Source of the DNA: Streptomyces albicerus
GTDB taxonomy: Bacteria > Actinomycetota > Actinomycetes > Streptomycetales > Streptomycetaceae
Length of the DNA stretch: 64,000 nucleotides
Reading direction: 5' to 3'
NCBI RefSeq assembly: GCF_008905045.1
Contig: NZ_VWMY01000018.1
Span: 62,001 to 126,000 of the forward strand
The position numbers were made by a program, and so were the translations under genes. Below are positions 7,989-16,516 of this stretch, one piece after another; the stretch's first letter is position 1; every line of letters begins with the position of its first letter. The notes under the pieces are model-generated. The model saw only the letters and a program-made list of their open reading frames with translations. It did not search any database and was not told where the DNA came from.

Positions 7989-8478
7989 ATGGCGGGCGCA
8001 TACCCCGGCGCAGGACCAGGACGTACGCGATCTGCGCGCCCAGTCGAGGCCGGCGGCGGCGACCGGGGCGCGGCAGGCGCGGGCGGAGAGCGCGGGCCCG
8101 GCGGGGAGCGCGGACCACGCGGCGAGGCGGACGGCCTGGACGGGGCCGGCGGTCCGTTGCTCCGCCGGGCCGCCCGGTGCCGACGGTGCGTAGGGCTGTC
8201 AAGGACCGAAGGGGGATCCCGGCCCCAGGGGCGAGCAACGCGAGCCCGGGCCCGCCTGCCCGGACGGCCACAGCCTCCGGGTGCCCGCGGACGATCCGGA
8301 CGCGCCGGTCTGCCGCAGGAGTGGCGCGACCGCTCCTGTTCCCGAGCCCGCAGGGGCTCCTCCCGGTGCCCCCGCCACTGCTCCGACGGAGGGAACTCCC
8401 CTGGCCACGGCACGCGTCGTCGCCCGCCCACGGCACCTGGTGTTCCACAGTCTCAAGAGGGGCTCTCATGATCACGGC
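7989..8478 (+). pseudogene. Decayed collagen-like repeat protein gene
   Basis: One frame shows strong G/C third positions and protein-like content: WRAHTPAQDQDVRDLRAQ near 7990, then Gly-x-y triplets (GPPGADGA), a TAG at 8191-8193, and in the same frame GCQGPKGDPGPRGEQ, followed by CPDGHSLRVPADDPDAPVCR. A good Shine-Dalgarno GGAG (7977-7980) and ATG at 7989 exist, but the ATG is one base out of phase with the collagen-like frame, which has no start of its own. A frameshift near the start plus a nonsense codon indicates a pseudogene. The 3' limit is uncertain because the frame runs on to 8724, into the sialidase gene. Confidence 0.55.
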
Positions 8479-8592
8479 ACGGGAGCCCGCCCGACCCCTG
8501 TCCGCGAACTTCCCCACTGCGACCCGTGCACGCTTCTTGTGAGGTGCCTGAGCGCCCAAGTAGCGTCTGTGGCGCGCACGTTGGACGTGGGA

Positions 8593-8628
8593 TGTCCAGA
8601 TGTCCAGACGTATCCAAGTGTCCAGACG
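8593..8628. promoter_or_regulatory. Direct repeats upstream of the sialidase gene
   Basis: TGTCCAGA occurs at 8593, 8601 and 8619, the last two copies continuing to TGTCCAGACG. They lie 20-55 bp before the sialidase start. They may be regulator binding sites or part of the promoter. This is inference only. Confidence 0.3.
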
Positions 8629-8648
8629 CATGAAGGGCAGGTCGCACC

Positions 8649-10565
8649 ATGCCGTCAAGTCTTCGCGCACGCCTCAGAGCCACCCTGGCAGCGGTTCTCA
8701 CCACCGCCGCGCTGCTCGCGCTGACAGGCCCCGCGCAGGCCCAACCGCCCGACGAGCCTGGCGAGTCCACCGAGTTCGAACAGCAGGTGATCTTCAAGGC
8801 CTCCCAGGATCCCGGCTACGCCTGCTTCCGCATCCCGGCCGTCGTGAAGACGACGAAGGGCACGCTGCTCGCCTTCGCCGAGGGCCGGGTGAACGACTGC
8901 AGCGACGCCGGCGACATAGACATCGTGGTCAAGCGCTCCACCGACGGCGGCCGCACCTGGAGCCCGCTGCAGGTCGTCAACGAGGGCGCGGGCGACACGC
9001 ACGGCAACCCCGCCCCGATCGTGGACCGCGAGACAGGGCGTGTCCTGCTGGCCGAGACGTACAACACGGGACGCACGGACGGCCGCAACTGCGACGTTCC
9101 CTGCGACCGCACCCCGCACCTGCAGCACAGCGACGACGACGGACTCACCTGGTCCGAGCCGCGCGACCTCAGCGACGAGATCCTGCCGGACCACTGGAAC
9201 TCCTGGTACGCGACCGGCCCCGTGCACGGCATCCAGCTGACCCGGGGCGCGCACGCGGGCCGGCTCGTCTTCGGCGTCAACACCGAGACGTGGAGCGGCA
9301 GTCAGGTCACCGCCAACCACGCCGCGCTCATCGTCAGCGACGACGGCGGCGACCACTGGCGGATCGGGGCGACGGACTCGTGGCCGATCGCCGCCGACGG
9401 CACGTTCCGGCAGAAGCCGTCCGAGATCACCATGACCGAGCGCACCGACGGGACGATCCTCGTCAGCGGCCGTGAGCAGGACGGCACCGATCTCGGCCAT
9501 CGCACGCAGGCGGTCAGCCGGGACGGCGGCGACAGCTTCGTCTCCCCCTTCCGCGCCCTCCCGGACCTCTACACGCCCCAAGTCCAGGGTTCCACGCTGC
9601 GGTTGGGCAACCGGCTCCTGCTCGCCTGCCCCGGCGACCCGGACCGCCGCCGGACGATGATGATCCGCTCCTCGTACGACGGCGGGCGCACCTGGGACAG
9701 CGTGGACCGCGGCACGGTCGTCACGACCGACTGGTCCGGCTACTCGGACATGGTGGGCATCGGCCTCGACACGGTCGGGCTGATGTACGAGGGCGGGGCG
9801 ATAGATGCGCGCGACGAGATCCGCTTCGCGCGGTTCCACGAGGACTGGCTCCAGGAGCGCCGCGGCCCGGACCCGACCACCGCCGACCTCGCCCCGGGCG
9901 CCGGCCGCGCGGCGGTCCTCGGCGGCGTGAAGGAGACGGCGGGCGTGTCCGGCGGCGCCCTCGAGTTCGACGGCACCGACGACGCCGTACGCCTGCCCTA
10001 CCGCGACGGACTGCCGCTCGGGACCAAGGACTTCACGACGTCGCTGTGGTTCCGCTACACGGCCACCACCGGTGAGCGGCCGCTGCTGTGGATGGGCGGG
10101 GTCGGCACCACCCAGCCGCAGGTGTGGCTGCGCGGCGAACCCGCGAGCAACCGCATCCAGGGGCTGATCACCGTGCGGGACGGCGCGAGTGCCCCGCGGT
10201 CCGCGTCCGTGCGCACGACCGTCGCGTACAACGACGGCCAGTGGCACCATCTGGCGCTGCGCCGCGGCGGCGGACAGCTCACGCTGTTCATCGACGGGGC
10301 CGCGATCAGCACGGCGGACGTGCCCGGTTCCGTGAGCCGCAATTCGCCGTTCGGTGTGCACATCGGCCAGAGGCCCGACAGCCGGGCGCACTTCGCGGGC
10401 GCGATCGACGGCGTACGGGTCTACGACCGTGCGCTGAGCGACGCCGAACTGACCGATGCAAGGTTCGATGCAACGGCCGATGCACAGGCCGGTGCAGAGG
10501 CCATCGATGTGACCCGGGACACCGTCCTGTGGCTGCCCATGGACCGGGTGAGCGGCAGCCACTAA
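8649..10565 (+). CDS. Secreted exo-alpha-sialidase with C-terminal LamG domain
   Basis: The 638-residue exported protein has a signal peptide at residues 1-31 ending PAQA. The FRIP motif with arginine Arg61 and five Asp-box repeats mark a six-bladed sialidase propeller of GH33 type: STDGGRTWSP, SDDDGLTWSEP, SDDGGDHW, SRDGGDSF and SYDGGRTWDS. Residues about 425-615 form a concanavalin/LamG-like domain (DGTDDAVRLPY, DGQWHHLAL, LFIDG), likely for carbohydrate binding. It would release terminal sialic acids outside the cell. The next gene follows after 10 bp, so the two form an operon. I see no sialic acid transport or catabolism genes in the window. Confidence 0.92.
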   Translation: MPSSLRARLRATLAAVLTTAALLALTGPAQAQPPDEPGESTEFEQQVIFKASQDPGYACFRIPAVVKTTKGTLLAFAEGRVNDCSDAGDIDIVVKRSTDGGRTWSPLQVVNEGAGDTHGNPAPIVDRETGRVLLAETYNTGRTDGRNCDVPCDRTPHLQHSDDDGLTWSEPRDLSDEILPDHWNSWYATGPVHGIQLTRGAHAGRLVFGVNTETWSGSQVTANHAALIVSDDGGDHWRIGATDSWPIAADGTFRQKPSEITMTERTDGTILVSGREQDGTDLGHRTQAVSRDGGDSFVSPFRALPDLYTPQVQGSTLRLGNRLLLACPGDPDRRRTMMIRSSYDGGRTWDSVDRGTVVTTDWSGYSDMVGIGLDTVGLMYEGGAIDARDEIRFARFHEDWLQERRGPDPTTADLAPGAGRAAVLGGVKETAGVSGGALEFDGTDDAVRLPYRDGLPLGTKDFTTSLWFRYTATTGERPLLWMGGVGTTQPQVWLRGEPASNRIQGLITVRDGASAPRSASVRTTVAYNDGQWHHLALRRGGGQLTLFIDGAAISTADVPGSVSRNSPFGVHIGQRPDSRAHFAGAIDGVRVYDRALSDAELTDARFDATADAQAGAEAIDVTRDTVLWLPMDRVSGSH

Positions 10566-10575
10566 CGTCCCGGGC

Positions 10576-11811
10576 GTGCCCGACGACGCACGAGCACGAC
10601 AGCGCACGGGGACCGGTCTGGGCCTGCTCCTGGCCCTGGTCCTCGGGGCCGTGCTGCTCACCGCCCTCCCGGACGACGAGGACCGGGAGGGCGCCTGCCG
10701 GGCCCGTACGGTCTCGTCGTGGGCCGCGGACCCGGACCTCACGGGCGAGTTCGCACGGTACGGGGACGACGCCTCGCGGGCCGACGACTGGACCGGCGGC
10801 GACGGCACGCACTCGGTGCGGCTGCCGGACGGGCGGGTGCTGTGGCTGTTCTCGGACACGTATCTCGGCCAGGTGTACCGTCCGCCGAACCCGGCGGGCG
10901 AGTCCTACGCGTGGCGGGACACGACCGCGCCCCTGGTCCGCAACTCAGCCGTGGTCATGGACGACGGCCGCCTCCAGCGCACGCTGCCCGCGCCGCTGTT
11001 CGCAGACCCGGGGCCCGGTCAGTGGCGCTGGCCGGTGGCGGCTCGGGTCGAGTCCCGCTCCCCCGGCTCGTCCGAGCAGGTCGTACGGGTCGTGCTGTGG
11101 ACCCGTACGACCGGCCAGTACCCCTGGATCTACGGGGTCCCCACCGCCACCGAGGTCGCCACGCTGTCGCTGCCCGACCTGCGGGTCGAGGGGATCGTGC
11201 GGATCCTCGACCAGCAGCGGGTCCAGGATCCGGCGCAGCGGGTGCTGTTCGGTACGACCGCGCTGACCGGCGACGGGAAGTGGACGTACGTCTTCGGCGG
11301 CGACGACGCCCGGGCGGCCTCGCGTCCCGCGTCGAAGGCGTACGTCGCGCGCGTGCCCCGCGACCGGCTGGCGGATCCGGCCGCGTGGCAGTACTGGGAC
11401 GGCGAGCGGTGGACCATCCCCTCGCTGATGAAGCCCGTGCTGGGGGACGGCGGGCGCAAGGGGGTGGGCAGCGCCTTCACGGTCGCCCGCGACGGGGGTA
11501 CCTATGTGCTGTTCACGATGGCCGCGGGCGCCGAGGGGCTGACGACGATCACCTCGTACTGGGCGTGTTCCCCCACTGGGCCCTGGCACGGGCCCGGCAA
11601 GGGCTTCAGTCCGCCGCTGCCGGAGCAGCGGGCGGGCGTCGCGGCGTACAACCCGCAGGCCCACCCGGCGCTGAACGGCGGCAGGCTCGTGCTGAGCTAC
11701 GACGTCAACTGGCTGGACACGACCGGTGGCGTCGCGGCGCAGTCGAACCTCAACCGGAACGTGTCCCTGTACCGACCGCGATTCGTGACTCTGCGGCTGG
11801 GGTCCGGCTGA
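10576..11811 (+). CDS. Membrane-anchored DUF4185/DUF5005-like beta-propeller protein
   Basis: The 411-residue protein has one N-terminal membrane segment (residues 13-32) followed by an extracellular domain. Features include DGRVLWLFSDTYLGQ, RNSAVVMDDG and a C-terminal YNPQAHPALNGGRLVLSYDVNW, typical of the DUF4185/DUF5005 group related to five-bladed glycosidase propellers. The GTG at 10576 follows the sialidase stop by 10 bp, suggesting a joint role on extracellular glycans. The activity is not established. The final 62 bp overlap the 3' end of the convergent transporter gene. Confidence 0.75.
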   Translation: MPDDARARQRTGTGLGLLLALVLGAVLLTALPDDEDREGACRARTVSSWAADPDLTGEFARYGDDASRADDWTGGDGTHSVRLPDGRVLWLFSDTYLGQVYRPPNPAGESYAWRDTTAPLVRNSAVVMDDGRLQRTLPAPLFADPGPGQWRWPVAARVESRSPGSSEQVVRVVLWTRTTGQYPWIYGVPTATEVATLSLPDLRVEGIVRILDQQRVQDPAQRVLFGTTALTGDGKWTYVFGGDDARAASRPASKAYVARVPRDRLADPAAWQYWDGERWTIPSLMKPVLGDGGRKGVGSAFTVARDGGTYVLFTMAAGAEGLTTITSYWACSPTGPWHGPGKGFSPPLPEQRAGVAAYNPQAHPALNGGRLVLSYDVNWLDTTGGVAAQSNLNRNVSLYRPRFVTLRLGSG

Positions 11812-12796
11812 CGGCCGGCCGTTCCGCCTCGGGGTCGTGGGAGCGGCGTTTGGCGATGACCGCGCAGACCATGAGCTGCATCTGGTGGAAGAGCATCAGC
11901 GGCAGCACGGCCAGCGAGGCCTGGGCGCCGAACAGCACGCTCGCCATGGGCAGTCCGGAGGCGAGGGACTTCTTCGACCCGGCGAACTGGATGGCGATGC
12001 GGTCCTCGCGGTTGAAGCCCAGCGCCTTCGAGCCGTACCAGGTGAGCGCGAGCATCACCGCGAGCAGCACGGCCTCGACGGCGAGCAGGCCGCCCAGGCG
12101 CAGCGGGCTGACCTGGTGCCAGATGCCCTGGACCATGCCCTCGCTGAACGCGGTGTAGACGACGAGAAGGATCGAACCGCGGTCGACGTATCCGAGGACC
12201 TTCTTGTGGCGCGTGATGAAGCCGCCGATCCAGCGTCGCAGCACCTGTCCTGCCAGGAACGGCACGAGCAGCTGCAGCACGATCTTGAGGAGCGAGTCCG
12301 CGGAGAAGCCGCCTCCGGTGCTGCCGAGGAGGGCCGCCGCGAGCAGCGGGGTGGCCACGATGCCCACGAGGGAGGAGAAGGAGCCCGCGCAGATCGCGGC
12401 GGGCACGTTGCCGCGCGCGATGGAGGTGAAGGCGATCGAGGACTGGACCGTGGACGGGACCAGGGTGAGGAAGAGCAGGCCGGTGTAGAGCGAGTGGTTC
12501 AGGAGGACCGGTTCGAGCCCGCGGGCCGCCAGGCCGAGCAGCGGGAACACCACGAACGTGCAGGCCAGGACCGTGACGTGCAGCCGCCAGTGGCGCAGGC
12601 CGTCCATCGCCTCACGGGTGGACAGACGCGCCCCGTAGAGGAAGAAGAGAAAGGCGATCGCGGCGGTGGAGGCACCGGACGCGACATCGGCGCCGGTGCC
12701 CCGGGCGGGCAGGAGGGCGGCGAGGCCCACCGTCCCGAGCAGCAGCAGGATGTACGGGTCGATCGGCAGCCAGGACGGCCACTTCAGGCGTTTCAC
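11750..12796 (-). CDS. SBF/bile acid:sodium symporter-family transporter
   Basis: The 348-residue membrane protein has about ten hydrophobic segments of the SBF-like (YfeH-type) family: FLFFLYGARLSTREAMDGL near residue 50, LVPSTVQSSIAFTS near 112, and FAGSKKSLASGLPMA near 268, a conserved signature. It probably moves an organic anion with sodium or protons; the substrate is unknown. It is divergent from a LysR gene across 241 bp, a common actinobacterial pairing that suggests control by that regulator. The C-terminal 21 codons overlap the opposite-strand gene ending at 11811. Confidence 0.88.
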   Translation of the reverse strand: MKRLKWPSWLPIDPYILLLLGTVGLAALLPARGTGADVASGASTAAIAFLFFLYGARLSTREAMDGLRHWRLHVTVLACTFVVFPLLGLAARGLEPVLLNHSLYTGLLFLTLVPSTVQSSIAFTSIARGNVPAAICAGSFSSLVGIVATPLLAAALLGSTGGGFSADSLLKIVLQLLVPFLAGQVLRRWIGGFITRHKKVLGYVDRGSILLVVYTAFSEGMVQGIWHQVSPLRLGGLLAVEAVLLAVMLALTWYGSKALGFNREDRIAIQFAGSKKSLASGLPMASVLFGAQASLAVLPLMLFHQMQLMVCAVIAKRRSHDPEAERPAVSRTPAAESRIAVGTGTRSG

Positions 12797-13037
12797 GGTG
12801 CTCCGTTGCTGAGTCTTGTGTCGCTCAGTCTTCGTCGCTGACGTCTTTGTCGCTGACTCGGTCTGTAGCTGGTTCGGTCTGCAGGTGGTTCGTTCTATGA
12901 CCGGGTGACTGGGTCGGTCTGTGGCGGGTCCGGTCCATGGACGGGTCGTGCCCTCTCCATCGTCCTCCTCAGGACCGTGATCGGGAATCCGTCATACCGT
13001 TCTGACTGTCATCATGAATCGCGATAGCCTGGGGGGC
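12797..13037. promoter_or_regulatory. Divergent promoter region, SBF transporter and LysR gene
   Basis: This 241-bp gap is rich in imperfect short repeats (TCGCTGAC and TCGGTCTG elements between 12830 and 12940). Promoters for both flanking genes and the LysR binding site are expected here. I cannot define the exact boxes. Confidence 0.4.
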
Positions 13038-13913
13038 GTGTACGACCCTTCACAGCTGCGTACGTTCCTGGCCGTGGCCCAGACGCTGAGCTTCACGCAG
13101 GCCGCCCGGCGGCTCGGGTTGCGCCAGTCCACGGTCAGCCAGCACGTGCGCCGCCTCGAGGACACCACGGGGCGCCAGCTCTTCTCGCGGGACACCCACT
13201 CCGTGGAGCTGACGGAGGACGGCGAGGCGATGCTCGGCTTCGCGCGCCGCATCCTGGAGGCCCATGAGCAGGCGGCGGCGTTCTTCACGGGGACGCGGCT
13301 GCGCGGCCGGCTGCGTTTCGGCGCGTCCGAGGACTTCGTCCTCACCCGGCTTCCCGAGATCCTGGAGGCCTTCCGCCACGACCATCCCGAGGTGGACCTG
13401 GAGCTGACGGTCGAGCTCTCGGGCACCCTCCACGAGCAACTGACCGACGGAAAGCTCGACCTGGTGCTCGCCAAGCGCCGCCCCGAGGACCCGCGCGGCG
13501 AGTTGGTCTGGCACGACCGTCTGGTCTGGATCGGAGCGGAGCGGCTCCGGCTGGATCCGGAGCGCCCGGTGCCGTTGATCGTGTACCCGCCGCCGGGGAT
13601 CACGCGAGCCCTGGCCCTGGAGGCGCTGGAACGCCAGGGCCGCGCCTGGCGCATCGCCTGCACGAGCGGCAGCCTCAACGGCCTCATCGCGGCCGCCCGG
13701 GCGGGTCTGGGCGTGATGGCCCACTCGCGGGGCCTGATCCCGCCGGGCCTGGTCCGCGTTCCCGACCGCTCGGGCCTCCCCGAACTCGGCGAGGTCGAAT
13801 TCGTCCTCGTACACGGCAGACGCCGGACGTCCGCACAGGGGGCGGCCGACGCCTTGGCGGCATCGATCCTGGCAGGCGGCGACAGGCTGCACCGAGGCCG
13901 CCGAGCATCCTGA
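13038..13913 (+). CDS. LysR-family transcriptional regulator
   Basis: The 291-residue regulator has an N-terminal winged HTH (YDPSQLRTFLAVAQTLSFTQ, then AARRLGLRQSTVSQHVRRLE) and a LysR substrate-binding domain from about residue 90. The start is chosen as GTG 13038, because family members commonly begin with M/V-YDP-QLRTFL. An in-frame ATG at 13014 would add eight residues of unlike sequence. It probably regulates the divergent SBF transporter and itself. The inducer is unknown. Confidence 0.9.
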   Translation: MYDPSQLRTFLAVAQTLSFTQAARRLGLRQSTVSQHVRRLEDTTGRQLFSRDTHSVELTEDGEAMLGFARRILEAHEQAAAFFTGTRLRGRLRFGASEDFVLTRLPEILEAFRHDHPEVDLELTVELSGTLHEQLTDGKLDLVLAKRRPEDPRGELVWHDRLVWIGAERLRLDPERPVPLIVYPPPGITRALALEALERQGRAWRIACTSGSLNGLIAAARAGLGVMAHSRGLIPPGLVRVPDRSGLPELGEVEFVLVHGRRRTSAQGAADALAASILAGGDRLHRGRRAS

Positions 13914-14202
13914 CCGGCGGCGATCCGCAAAGGCCGCGGGGCCGACCCGCCCGGCCGACACCGCGGCGGTGGTCCCGGGTGTGACAGACGCGCCCGCCCG
14001 TGCGCTTGTAGTGATGCTGGTACGAGCACCCCGGGAGCGGCAAGTCCTGGCGGGGTGCCGCCGGAGCCCCGGCCGCCGAGGCCCCGGCATCGCGTCAGTG
14101 ATCGGGGACGGCGGCGCGGTGACCCGAACACCGCACCGCCGTCCCCGCGCCGCTGAGAGCTGGCGTCACAGAGGGCTGGCGTCAATGAGGGGCAGCCCCG
14201 CA

Positions 14203-14244
14203 GGGGCGCCCCTCAGGGGCGCGGGGAACTGCGCGCCCAGCCAC
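14203..14244 (+). repeat. Interspersed palindromic repeat, copy 1
   Basis: This copy contains the core GGGGCGCGGGGAACTGCGCG followed by CCCAGCC. It is the first of nine copies in the window, between the LysR and acyl-CoA synthetase genes. The front half can pair with itself into a hairpin. Confidence 0.8.
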
Positions 14245-14357
14245 ACTCAGCCCGCACATAACAAACAGCAGCCCCCGCAGACCACCCCACCCCACCCCGC
14301 CAAGCCAGCGCAGCGTAACCGCGTCGTACAGATTCCGTGGAGATTACGGGCCCGAAA

Positions 14358-14373
14358 CTTACGGAAGAGTAAG
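14358..14373. promoter_or_regulatory. TetR-like operator candidate before acyl-CoA synthetase gene
   Basis: CTTAC-GGAAGA-GTAAG is a perfect 5-bp inverted repeat in a locally AT-rich spot, 150 bp before the start. TTAC-N-GTAA palindromes are typical of TetR regulators of fatty-acid genes. The link is inference. Confidence 0.35.
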
Positions 14374-14522
14374 AATTCTGTCCCGGCCTCCCCCCTTGTG
14401 GCCGTATTTCAAGGGTTGACCAGTGCGTACGCCCGGCCCTGAGTCGATTCGTCGCCCCTCCCGCCGCGACGCCCGTTGGGGTAGCTTTCACGGCGCTGCG
14501 GAGCGCCACCAAGGAGCGGGGA

Positions 14523-16349
14523 TTGCGCGAGTTCACCAACCCTCCATTGGCGTCGGCGCCGCCGGTGGGCGGTCTGGCCGATGCCGTCTTCGAACATGCC
14601 CAGGACGACCCGCTCTACATCGCACTCGGCCGCAAGGACGACGACGGACAGTGGCGCGACGTGACGTCCGCCGAGTTCCGTGACGAGGTCCTGGCCCTGG
14701 CGAAGGGCCTGTTGGCGCACGGCATCCGATTCGGCGACCGGGTCGCGATCATGTCCCGTACGCGCTACGAGTGGACCCTCTTCGACTACGCGCTGTGGTC
14801 GATCGGCGCCCAGGTCGTACCCATCTACCCCACCTCGTCGGCCGAGCAGGTCTTCTGGATGCTGCACGACGCGCAGGTGTCGGCCGCGATGGTGGAGCAC
14901 GAGGACCACGCGATGACCATCGCCACGGTCATCGACCGGCTGCCGACGATGCACAAGCTGTGGCAGCTGGACGCGGGCGCCGTGCAGGAGTTGTACGAGG
15001 CGGGCGGGCACATCGACGACGAGGTGGTGCACCGGCACCGGCGGGCGGTCACGCCCGAGTCGACGGCGACGATCATCTACACCTCCGGCACGACCGGCCG
15101 TCCCAAGGGCTGTGTCCTCTCCCACGCGAACTTCATGTTCGAGTCGGACACGGTCACCGAACGCTGGGAGCCGCTCTTCCACTCCAAGCGCGGCGACGAG
15201 GCGGCCACGCTGCTGTTCCTGCCGCTCGCGCACGTCTTCGGGCGGATGGTGCAGGTCGCCGCGATCCGGGGGAGGGTCAAGTTCGGCCACCAGCCGCAGC
15301 TCAACGCGGCGGCCCTGCTGCCCGACCTGGCCGCGTTCCAGCCGACCTTCTTCCTTGCCGTGCCGTACATCTTCGAGAAGGTCTTCAACGCGGCGCGCAG
15401 GAAGGCCGAGCGAGAGGGCAAGGCGGGCCCGTTCGAGAAGGCCGTCGAGGTCGCGGTGCGGTACGCGGACGCCGTGGAGGCGAAGGCCTGGGGCATCGGC
15501 CCCGGCCCCTCGGCCGCACTGCGGGTGCAGCACCAGCTCTTCGACAAGCTCGTCTACTCCAAGATCCGCGCCGCGATGGGCGGGCGGGTGAAGCACGCGA
15601 TGTCCGGCGGCTCGGCGATGGACCGGCGGCTCGGGCTGTTCTTCGCGGGCGCCGGCGTACAGATCTTCGAGGGGTACGGGCTCACCGAGTCCACGGCGGC
15701 CGCGACCGCCAACCCGCCCGAGCGCACCCGGTACGGCACCGTCGGTCAGCCCATCCCGGGCACCACCGTGCACATCGCGGACGACGGCGAGATCTGGCTG
15801 CGCGGTGCCAACATCTTCGAGAGCTACCTCAACGACCCCAAGGCCACCGACGCCGCCCTGCACGACGGCTGGCTCGCCACCGGCGACATCGGCGCGCTCG
15901 ACGAGGACGGCTATCTCACCATCACCGGGCGCAAGAAGGAGATCCTGGTGACCTCCGGCGGCAAGAGCGTCTCGCCGGGAATCCTGGAGGAACGGGTACG
16001 CGACCATCCGCTGGTCGCCCAATGCATCGTCGTCGGCAACGACCGCCCGTACATCGCGGCACTCGTCACCCTCGACGGGGAGGCCGTCGAACACTGGCTG
16101 GGGATGCGGGGCAAGCCCCAGCTGACTCCGTCGGAGCTGGTCCGCGATCCCGACCTGGAGACCGAGGTACGACGGGCCGTGGTGGCCGCGAACACCCTCG
16201 TCTCCCAGGCCGAGTCGATCCGCACGTTCCGGATACTGGCTCACCAGTTCACCGAGGAACACGGCCTGTTGACACCTTCACTGAAGCTGAAGCGCAAGGC
16301 GATCGAGAACGCGTACGCGTCGGAGGTCGAGGCCCTGTATCGGGCGTAG
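14523..16349 (+). CDS. Long-chain-fatty-acid--CoA ligase (AMP-forming)
   Basis: The 608-residue ANL-superfamily enzyme has the P-loop YTSGTTGRPKG at residues 186-196, GYGLTESTAAAT about 385, the hinge region with WLATGDIGALDEDGYL about 443 and GRKKEILVTSGGKSVSP about 463. Length and motifs match FadD15-like long-chain acyl-CoA synthetases, which activate fatty acids with ATP and CoA. The TTG start has a strong Shine-Dalgarno 6 bp upstream. It appears monocistronic, with a repeat copy directly after the stop. Confidence 0.93.
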   Translation: MREFTNPPLASAPPVGGLADAVFEHAQDDPLYIALGRKDDDGQWRDVTSAEFRDEVLALAKGLLAHGIRFGDRVAIMSRTRYEWTLFDYALWSIGAQVVPIYPTSSAEQVFWMLHDAQVSAAMVEHEDHAMTIATVIDRLPTMHKLWQLDAGAVQELYEAGGHIDDEVVHRHRRAVTPESTATIIYTSGTTGRPKGCVLSHANFMFESDTVTERWEPLFHSKRGDEAATLLFLPLAHVFGRMVQVAAIRGRVKFGHQPQLNAAALLPDLAAFQPTFFLAVPYIFEKVFNAARRKAEREGKAGPFEKAVEVAVRYADAVEAKAWGIGPGPSAALRVQHQLFDKLVYSKIRAAMGGRVKHAMSGGSAMDRRLGLFFAGAGVQIFEGYGLTESTAAATANPPERTRYGTVGQPIPGTTVHIADDGEIWLRGANIFESYLNDPKATDAALHDGWLATGDIGALDEDGYLTITGRKKEILVTSGGKSVSPGILEERVRDHPLVAQCIVVGNDRPYIAALVTLDGEAVEHWLGMRGKPQLTPSELVRDPDLETEVRRAVVAANTLVSQAESIRTFRILAHQFTEEHGLLTPSLKLKRKAIENAYASEVEALYRA

Positions 16350-16352
16350 AGG

Positions 16353-16407
16353 CTGCGCCCCTTTAGGGGCGCGGGGAACTGCGCGACCAGCCACATCCAA
16401 CCCGCAG
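16353..16407 (+). repeat. Interspersed palindromic repeat, copy 2
   Basis: GCGCCCCTTTAGGGGCGCGG starts the hairpin half and GGAACTGCGCGACCAGCC follows. It lies 3 bp after the acyl-CoA synthetase stop, so it may act as its terminator. Confidence 0.8.
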
Positions 16408-16445
16408 CCAACACACAAGCCATTCCTGACGGTTCATCACCTACC

Positions 16446-16468
16446 GATGCGTCAGATATTGACGCATC
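16446..16468. promoter_or_regulatory. Perfect 9-bp-arm palindrome before the ABC importer operon
   Basis: GATGCGTCA-GATAT-TGACGCATC is a perfect inverted repeat of 23 bp. It overlaps a second one, TGACG-CAT-CGTCA (16460-16472). The site lies 49 bp before the binding-protein GTG and is a good candidate operator for the importer operon. The regulator is not in the window. Confidence 0.6.
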
Positions 16469-16516
16469 GTCAGATCGCACGGATTATTTCGGTCACCCGA
16501 CGGAGGGGGACCGACC

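Larger units (their letters stand above)
13914..14522. other. 609-bp intergenic region before the acyl-CoA synthetase gene
   Basis: I find no gene here. The stretch holds GC-rich hairpin sequences about 14040-14155 after the LysR gene, one copy of the interspersed repeat (14203-14244), a C-rich low-complexity patch about 14275-14305, and an operator-like inverted repeat (14358-14373). The Shine-Dalgarno AAGGAG at 14511-14516 serves the TTG start at 14523. Confidence 0.6.

Noticed and set aside
7864..8670. Minus-strand frame of 268 codons over the collagen-like pseudogene
   Set aside because: Arg/Pro-rich with no coherent motif; third-position GC supports the plus-strand decayed frame instead.
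8655..10859. 734-codon minus-strand frame opposite the sialidase
   Set aside because: It is an antisense shadow; sialidase motifs on the plus strand are unambiguous.
13014..13037. ATG 13014 as the LysR start
   Set aside because: The extra eight residues are unlike the family; GTG 13038 matches the usual N-terminus.
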